Below, piece by piece: positions 59,001 to 64,000 of a stretch of DNA of 64,000 nt. Position numbers and translations under genes: made by a program. Origin of the DNA: Prunella strophiata (lineage: Eukaryota; Chordata; Aves; Passeriformes; Prunellidae). Numbering within the stretch: position 1 is the stretch's first letter; each line of letters opens with the position of its first letter. Under the pieces are notes generated by a model that was not told where the DNA came from, searched no databases, and saw only the letters and a list, made by a program, of their open reading frames with translations. The stretch covers positions 2,210,144 to 2,274,143 of the forward strand of contig JAZBQD010000013.1 of the NCBI GenBank assembly GCA_036583965.1, given 5' to 3'.

Positions 59001-62000
59001 TGCTGATAATTTTATTGGTGGAAGGCTGGCCCAGTGCTGGATTTCCAGCATTTTCCTGACTTGTTTTTACATCAGCTTTCATCATGGGAAGGATTTGTCC
59101 ATCACCTCTGTGGAGCTGAATGGACTCTTTGAGGAAGTATGCTGAAGTAGTCAAGGTTCTAACAAATAAAGAAACTGATTTTTATCAGTCAGAAATAGTC
59201 ACAATTCACACAGGCATCCATCCTAGTTATTCATTTACATTTCAGCTTTATACATTCTTCAAAATGAAAACCACTTTTGGCTCAGTTTTTTAAAGAAGAG
59301 ATGTAAGATAGTGGGCTCTTTATGGAAGCAGTGGATCATCCATGACACCTCATTTGGATTTTAATAATAAGCCTTAAATATTTCTTCTATCCACTTTGAT
59401 ATGGTAGTCAATACAAGAGTAGAACTGCATATCCTTCAGTACCTCATGTTTTTTTTTTTTTTAAATATGGGAGGAAGTCCAGTCTTGACTAGAGGAACCT
59501 GTAATTACAATGAAAGACAGGAAGAGGTCAGATAAGAGGTTTTATCTTAATTCAGTTATATTCACATGTTCTGTAAGTAACATTAAATATTAGAAAATAT
59601 TCATTTCTTCTTGGTGACTGAAGGCACTCTGTAATAGTGGTGGTAACAGAGACACTGAGTGTGGTGAGATGGATTGGAGAGGGGAAAAGGAGAAGTTCTG
59701 AGTCAGAACTGAGTTTTGGCTTAGTACCACAGCAAAGTAAGAACTAAAAAATAATCTTCTGATGAGAAACCACATAAAACACTGGTGAAGTTTGTCACTG
59801 CCTCTCCATTTCCTACTGTCTGTCTGTGGAAAACAATCTTTATTGTGCCTTACTGGTGGTTTAGCAGTACAGATAGATGAACAAAAGGCTTCTGGTAAAT
59901 CCAAGACTGCTGTAGTGAGTTTTCCTGGGTTTATTTCTCAGCTGGGTGTTACTAGGTCCTGTTTTCCTGGAGATCTGCAGGATGATGAAATGTGACCCCA
60001 TAAGTCCTGAGCAGTGAGTTAGTGACATTCCCTGAGCTGCCTTTTGTGAGTAGCATCACCTCCTGATCAGAGGTGCTGAAATTCTTGCCCCTACACTAAA
60101 CCCAAAATCTTTTAAAGAGCATGTGCCTCACTGTGGGGCTCATCGGGGCTTTGTGCTTCCAGCTTTTGGATGGCCTTCAGTTCCTGAGTGCAGTAAAAAC
60201 ACACAAAGCAGGTTTAAATCCCTTTTCTTAAGGCTCTGTGACTTGCACAGTGCACAGTAGCCAACAAGATTTTAAAGAAACTTTTCTCCTTTTTCTTCCA
60301 CTCCCACCCCCTTTTTTGAGAAAACAAAAATCAGTGTGAGATTTTTTTTTTTTCTCCTCCCAAAGTCTTTGTTTCATTGGGTTGAAAAGAACCTGTCTAT
60401 TTACAGCAGCCTGAGACAACTCTTCACCAGGTCACATCTGGAAAATTACCTTTAAAGTATAAATACAGTAATCTTGGTGTTGCTTTCTTTTGTATAAGGC
60501 TGCACTTTTTGATTACACATTAGAATTTTAGGTCATGGTTTTCCTGAGTCAGAAACATCATGTTAGTTTCAGCATTATTCTTTCTTGTAAATAAAATTCT
60601 TCAGTTCTCTGGAAGAAGAGCTGGGATACCTCATCCTGGTGAGGAGAAGAATAATGGAGGATAAGGTTATGGAATTGTGGTCTTCAGCAGAAAGGAAGGA
60701 ACCAGACAAGAGGCACCATTTAAAGCTGCAGCAGGAGAAATTTGGATGAAATGACTGGAAACAAATGTTCACTGGGAAGGTGGTGAAGCACTAGAAAGGG
60801 GCCTGGAGAGGCTGTTGAATCTCCTGCCTTGGCAGGATTTGGACTGGGCTGGCCCCAGAAAAGTGATGGAACTGGGAAGTCAGCTCTGCTTTGAGCAGGA
60901 AGTTGGGCTGGAGACCTCCAGAGGTCCCTTCCAGCAGCAATTATTCCATGGGGTTGCACTCTCTAATAATTTTTCATCTGAATACCATCCAAATACTGCT
61001 GAGTTACTTTCCAAATGTCTTTTTTCTGGCTCTGCAAATAGCTGTGCGTTTTTGTAGAAATCTGAGGTGCAGCTCCACTTTTAACATCTATGCACCTAAC
61101 TAGTACCTTCATGTGTTTCTCCAGAAAAAAATCTGGATACAATACAAGCACAGAAATGTCAGGTTCTACATCACCCATTATGCAAGTTAATGAAGTGCAT
61201 GGGTGTGAAGGGCTTTCCCTTTAAATCACAGCTGAAAACATTTCCTCAAGTGATCTCACTTCTAGCTTAAGGCTTTCTTCTGCAGTTTCATTTCCCTCAG
61301 GTTTGTGTGATCCCATTTGTGTGCTGAGACCTTTAGTTTTGGAACTGATGCTTTAAGCATCAGAAACTTGCTGCTTTCAGAGGCAGAATAGACCTTTTTT
61401 TGATCCAGTGTGGTAATTGTTGTGAATATAGCTGCTGGGGTTTTTTTTGTGTACACATAGAATCTGGCAGGTTTTAATTGTATGCTTTTTACAGATTGAT
61501 TAATCAAGTTCAGGAACTTCAAAAATACATTCTGCCAATTATTTTTTTTTAAATGTACTTGTGTGCTCTCTACCTTTGAATTTTAAGTATGCATTTTCTC
61601 CACCTGAAAGTTCCTCTGTTCTCTCAGTGAAATTCTACTCACTTTTCTGGCTTTGTAATAAATCTTTGGTCATCTAGGACATTAGGGTCCAATTTGGTTT
61701 TACATTTGACAGCTGGATCCTGTTTCTGTTTCAGACATTCATACTCTTATCACCATGGTTAAAATGAGGGGTTTTTTTCTTGGTAGAGGTATAAGGAAAA
61801 CAATTAAACATCTGAGAATTCTATCTAACTGCATCTTTTATGGTCCAATAAATCTCCATTAATTGAAGACTGTAAAGAGTGTAAAATAAATGCATTCTGT
61901 GGGCTCACAAGCAAGAATACTTTATTTGATTTCTGATAAAAGTTACAGAGGAGATATTCATTTTATGGGTACTTTTATTCCCTTCTTTGGTGAATTTATG

Positions 62001-62686
62001 TCCCACTTCTACCTTCTGTCTGTATAATAAATGACACTGCATTCAATTTTTAGCACTTTGGAGAAGAGCACTGCTCTTGGTGCCTCTGTTACCTGTGCAC
62101 AGGCAGCAGATCTGCCTGAGCCTGGTTCAACTGGACCTCAGTGTTCTCAGTTCTGCCCTTGTCATGAATTTATGGTTTGGAATTATGCTCATCTCTTATT
62201 TCACAAGTGAATACATTTTCCTATTTTCTCCATTTCTTCTCACATCATTCACTAAGAATTATTTCTTGTGATAATTTGCAAAGTCTCTTAAAGCAGTGCA
62301 GATCTGTTTTTTCAGGTCAAGCACTTGTCAATGTATTTTTAAATGAAAGAAATATGTTTCTGTTTACAGGAGATTGTAACTCATGCTGAATTACGGAGTT
62401 CAGGGAAGTATGTTATGTTGTGAGGGATGTGTTAAATTAAACTTTGTAAATGTGAATAAGTGTTCAAGTGCTAGTTTGATAAACAGACCATAAAGAACAG
62501 AAAAATAATCCATAAAGGAGAAAAGATTTCTTTAGAATAGTGATTGAGTCATTGTTCTATTATATTCACTTTAAAGAGAGTGTTTTCTGTCCACAGAATG
62601 TGCTGCTTGCAGTAGTCCCTGGAGCAGTAGCACAGAGTGTTGTGACTTGCAGACCTTTTCTCACTGCTGTCCCCTTTTCTGTGCAG
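53072..62686 (+). other. CABIN1: CABIN1 intron, 9.6 kb
   Basis: Donor GTAAGC; acceptor CCCCTTTTCTGTGCAG at 62686. It contains a sense CR1 3' end (60607-60955) and A/T runs at 54700-54715, 58372-58389, 58593-58607, 59449-59462 and about 60341-60353. Open frames are short (for example 57022-57426 and 59590-59904 on the minus strand) and match nothing I know. No RNA gene was recognised. Confidence 0.8.
60607..60955 (+). mobile_element. CR1 LINE 3' end, sense, decayed
   Basis: In the plus direction it shows the CR1 3' order: GAGCTGGGATACCTCATCCTGGTGAGGAG (shortened: GAGCTGGG..CTCA..CTGG.GAGGAG), GGTGGTGAAGCACTAGAAAG, GGCCTGGAGAGGCTGTTGAA, then GAGCAGGAAGTTGGGCTGGA and GACCTCCAGAGGTCCCTTCC. The terminal ATTCTATG-type repeats are degraded (ATTATTCCATGG). 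Divergence is clear, so this is an old copy. Confidence 0.85.
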
Positions 62687-62972
62687 TCCACAGGAGAAGC
62701 ACCCACGACCCCAAAGCACCCGAAGGACAGCAGAGAGAGCTTCTTCCCAGTAGCACCAGCCACACTGCATCCCACGCCAGTGAATCCAGACACTGTGACT
62801 CCTGAAAACCTCCTGAGACTGAACGATCTGCATTCCAAATCCAAAGCAGCCTCTTCCTCTTCATCCTCCTCGTCCTCGGCGTCCTCGGTGCCGCCGGCGC
62901 AGGAGGCGCAGCCGGAGCCGCCGCGGGGCCAGGGCACAGAGGCTGCCCCTGGCATGGGCGAGGCTGCCCGGG
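62687..62972 (+). CDS. CABIN1: CABIN1 exon, Ser/Pro-rich tail with poly-Ser run
   Basis: 286-nt exon, phase 0 in and phase 1 out, between acceptor TTTCTGTGCAG and donor CGGG|GTAAGT. It begins STGEAPTTPKHPKDSRESFF, matching human SGDTPTTPKHPKDSRENFF, and continues with Pro/Thr-rich sequence, TPENLLRLNDLHSKSKA, a run of nine to ten serines, then PPAQEAQPEPP and a Gly/Ala/Glu-rich end. The conserved start holds TP/SP-type sites (TTPKHPK). The rest is disordered and diverges from mammals; I do not recall a Ser run in the human protein. The C-terminal calcineurin/MEF2-binding part must be in later exons beyond the window. Confidence 0.95.
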
Positions 62973-64000
62973 GTAAGTCTCAGCCTGGCACAGCCCTCTG
63001 CCCCCTCTGCTCACTTGCCACATGCTGAGGCAGTGCTGAGTTCTGATTCTGTCCTGTTTTCTCACTATACCACGTTCAAAAGTCTGATCCTGGAGTGGGT
63101 GTGTCTGTATAATCAATATATACTTTAATTTGTAGGATAGATGAGAAGAGTGACCACTCCATGTAACTTGTATGTGAAATCAGGAAATAGCAGCCTGAAA
63201 ATAATCATCTCTTTTAGAGAATTGAAGTCTCTAGCAGCAGTAAAATGAAAACTATTTTATTTTCTTCAATGAGTTGAGGATCCAGTTCTTTTAACATTTA
63301 AAAAGATTTAAGGTATTTTAAAGTGATTACAATTAAAATAAACTGGTGAGCAGCCTAAATCTGTCTTAGAAGTGCTTGATTAACATAATTAACTGTGTAG
63401 CTCTCACTGCCCAGCATATGTGAGTGTGGAGATACATAACAGTGATGAACAAGATTCTACATGGTCTAGAAAGTTAGCTTATCATCACTATTATGTTTCA
63501 CATTTCAGAAAAGAAGCATCTGACAGGACCAGAATGTTGGTATATTTATTTATAGCCCTGGTGTGGTTATGTGCCAGGTTAGAGCACAGGAAAGGATTGA
63601 AGAAACCAAACAAATGTATTTATTCTGTAGCATGATTGTGTGATTTGTTGATGACTGTATTATGTAATTGGTCCTATACCAGTTTTCTAGATGAAGAAAG
63701 AATAAATGAGAATGCTGTCATTTGCTTTAGTGCTGTCATGGCAGGCTGGCTTGTTAGCAGCCAAAAAATCTCTGTGCTGGACAATACTGCTCCACTTTGG
63801 GGAGTGAAGTAAGATTAGACCCAATTTCAGGTTGCCTTGGGTGCCCAGAGAGGTGGTTGGCAATATTTGTGGGACACAGTGCATGGTAAGGTGGCAGAGC
63901 ACCTGCCATAGGCTGTACTTTCTTGCAACTTTAGCAGAAGCACTGTCTGAAAAAGCATCTGCTGCTGCCTGTGCTCACTCCATCTGTTTACAAGCCTGGG
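62973..64000 (+). other. CABIN1: CABIN1 intron, 5' part
   Basis: Starts with donor GTAAGT and runs off the window. It is AT-rich, with no exon, repeat family or RNA gene recognised. The codon split at the donor (phase 1) must be completed by an exon beyond base 64000. Confidence 0.85.

Larger units (their letters stand above)
1..64000 (+). other. CABIN1: CABIN1 gene body, internal/3' part (partial at both ends)
   Basis: The whole window lies inside one plus-strand gene. Eight exons match the C-terminal half of vertebrate CABIN1 as I remember it (for example [78 protein letters not shown]). Known of the family: human CABIN1 is about 2,220 residues, nuclear, with N-terminal TPR repeats that join the HIRA/UBN1/ASF1a histone H3.3 deposition complex and a C-terminus that binds and inhibits calcineurin and represses MEF2. 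The window carries roughly 630 residues of the C-terminal half; the TPR exons lie to the left and the MEF2-binding end to the right. Exon phases agree throughout (1, 0, 0, 2, 0, 0, 0, then 1 at the last donor). No second gene is supported inside it. Confidence 0.95.

Noticed and set aside
62566..63116. Minus-strand open frames opposite the last exon
   Set aside because: Antisense shadows of the Ser/Pro-rich coding exon; the acidic runs are the complement of the Ser codons.

Overview
This window is a piece of a bird chromosome, most likely from a songbird (passerine). It lies inside one large plus-strand gene, CABIN1 (calcineurin-binding protein cabin-1, a subunit of the HIRA histone H3.3 chaperone complex and a calcineurin/MEF2 regulator). 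The evidence for a bird is the CR1 LINE 3' ends and endogenous-retrovirus LTRs of types typical of avian, particularly passerine, genomes. The sequence is AT-rich and intron-dominated, with short exons that are GC-rich relative to their flanks.

Eight coding exons can be placed. They are bounded by GT..AG sites and their phases agree: 8844-9026, 11250(or 11244)-11585, 17502-17615, 47171-47334, 50574-50670, 51915-52556, 52997-53071 and 62687-62972. Together they encode about 630 residues of the C-terminal half of CABIN1: an acidic/Ser-rich linker, the last TPR-like helical segment, the conserved block beginning [11 protein letters not shown], a long low-complexity region, a RKRKLL basic cluster followed by a helical block, and a Ser/Pro-rich tail. 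The N-terminal TPR exons lie upstream of base 1. The last exons, with the calcineurin/MEF2-binding end, lie beyond base 64000. No convincing gene was found on the minus strand.

Layout: 1-8843 is intron, with a ~64-bp minisatellite at 3.5-4.1 kb and a CR1 fragment at 7.8 kb. 8.8-17.6 kb holds three exons, a compound minisatellite and a sense-oriented LTR. 17.6-47.2 kb is one 29.6-kb intron; it contains an antisense LTR, a CR1 and a strong CpG island at about 33.84-35.4 kb. 47.2-53.1 kb is a cluster of four exons, with one antisense LTR fragment, one sense LTR and two perfect palindromes. 53.1-62.7 kb is intron with a CR1. 62.7-63.0 kb is the last exon in view.

Three points deserve attention. 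(1) The intronic CpG island ends a candidate first exon with ATG directly at a perfect GTGAGT donor; spliced to 47171 it opens the CABIN1 frame as M-GIWRIP, which suggests an internal promoter for a short C-terminal isoform lacking the TPR region. (2) The exon ending at 11585 contains a one-base frame break at about 11447 between two clearly coding halves, so either the assembly has an error or this allele cannot make full-length protein. (3) Two LTRs sit within about 50-80 bp of exon boundaries in sense orientation, one with a TATA box and an AATAAA signal.
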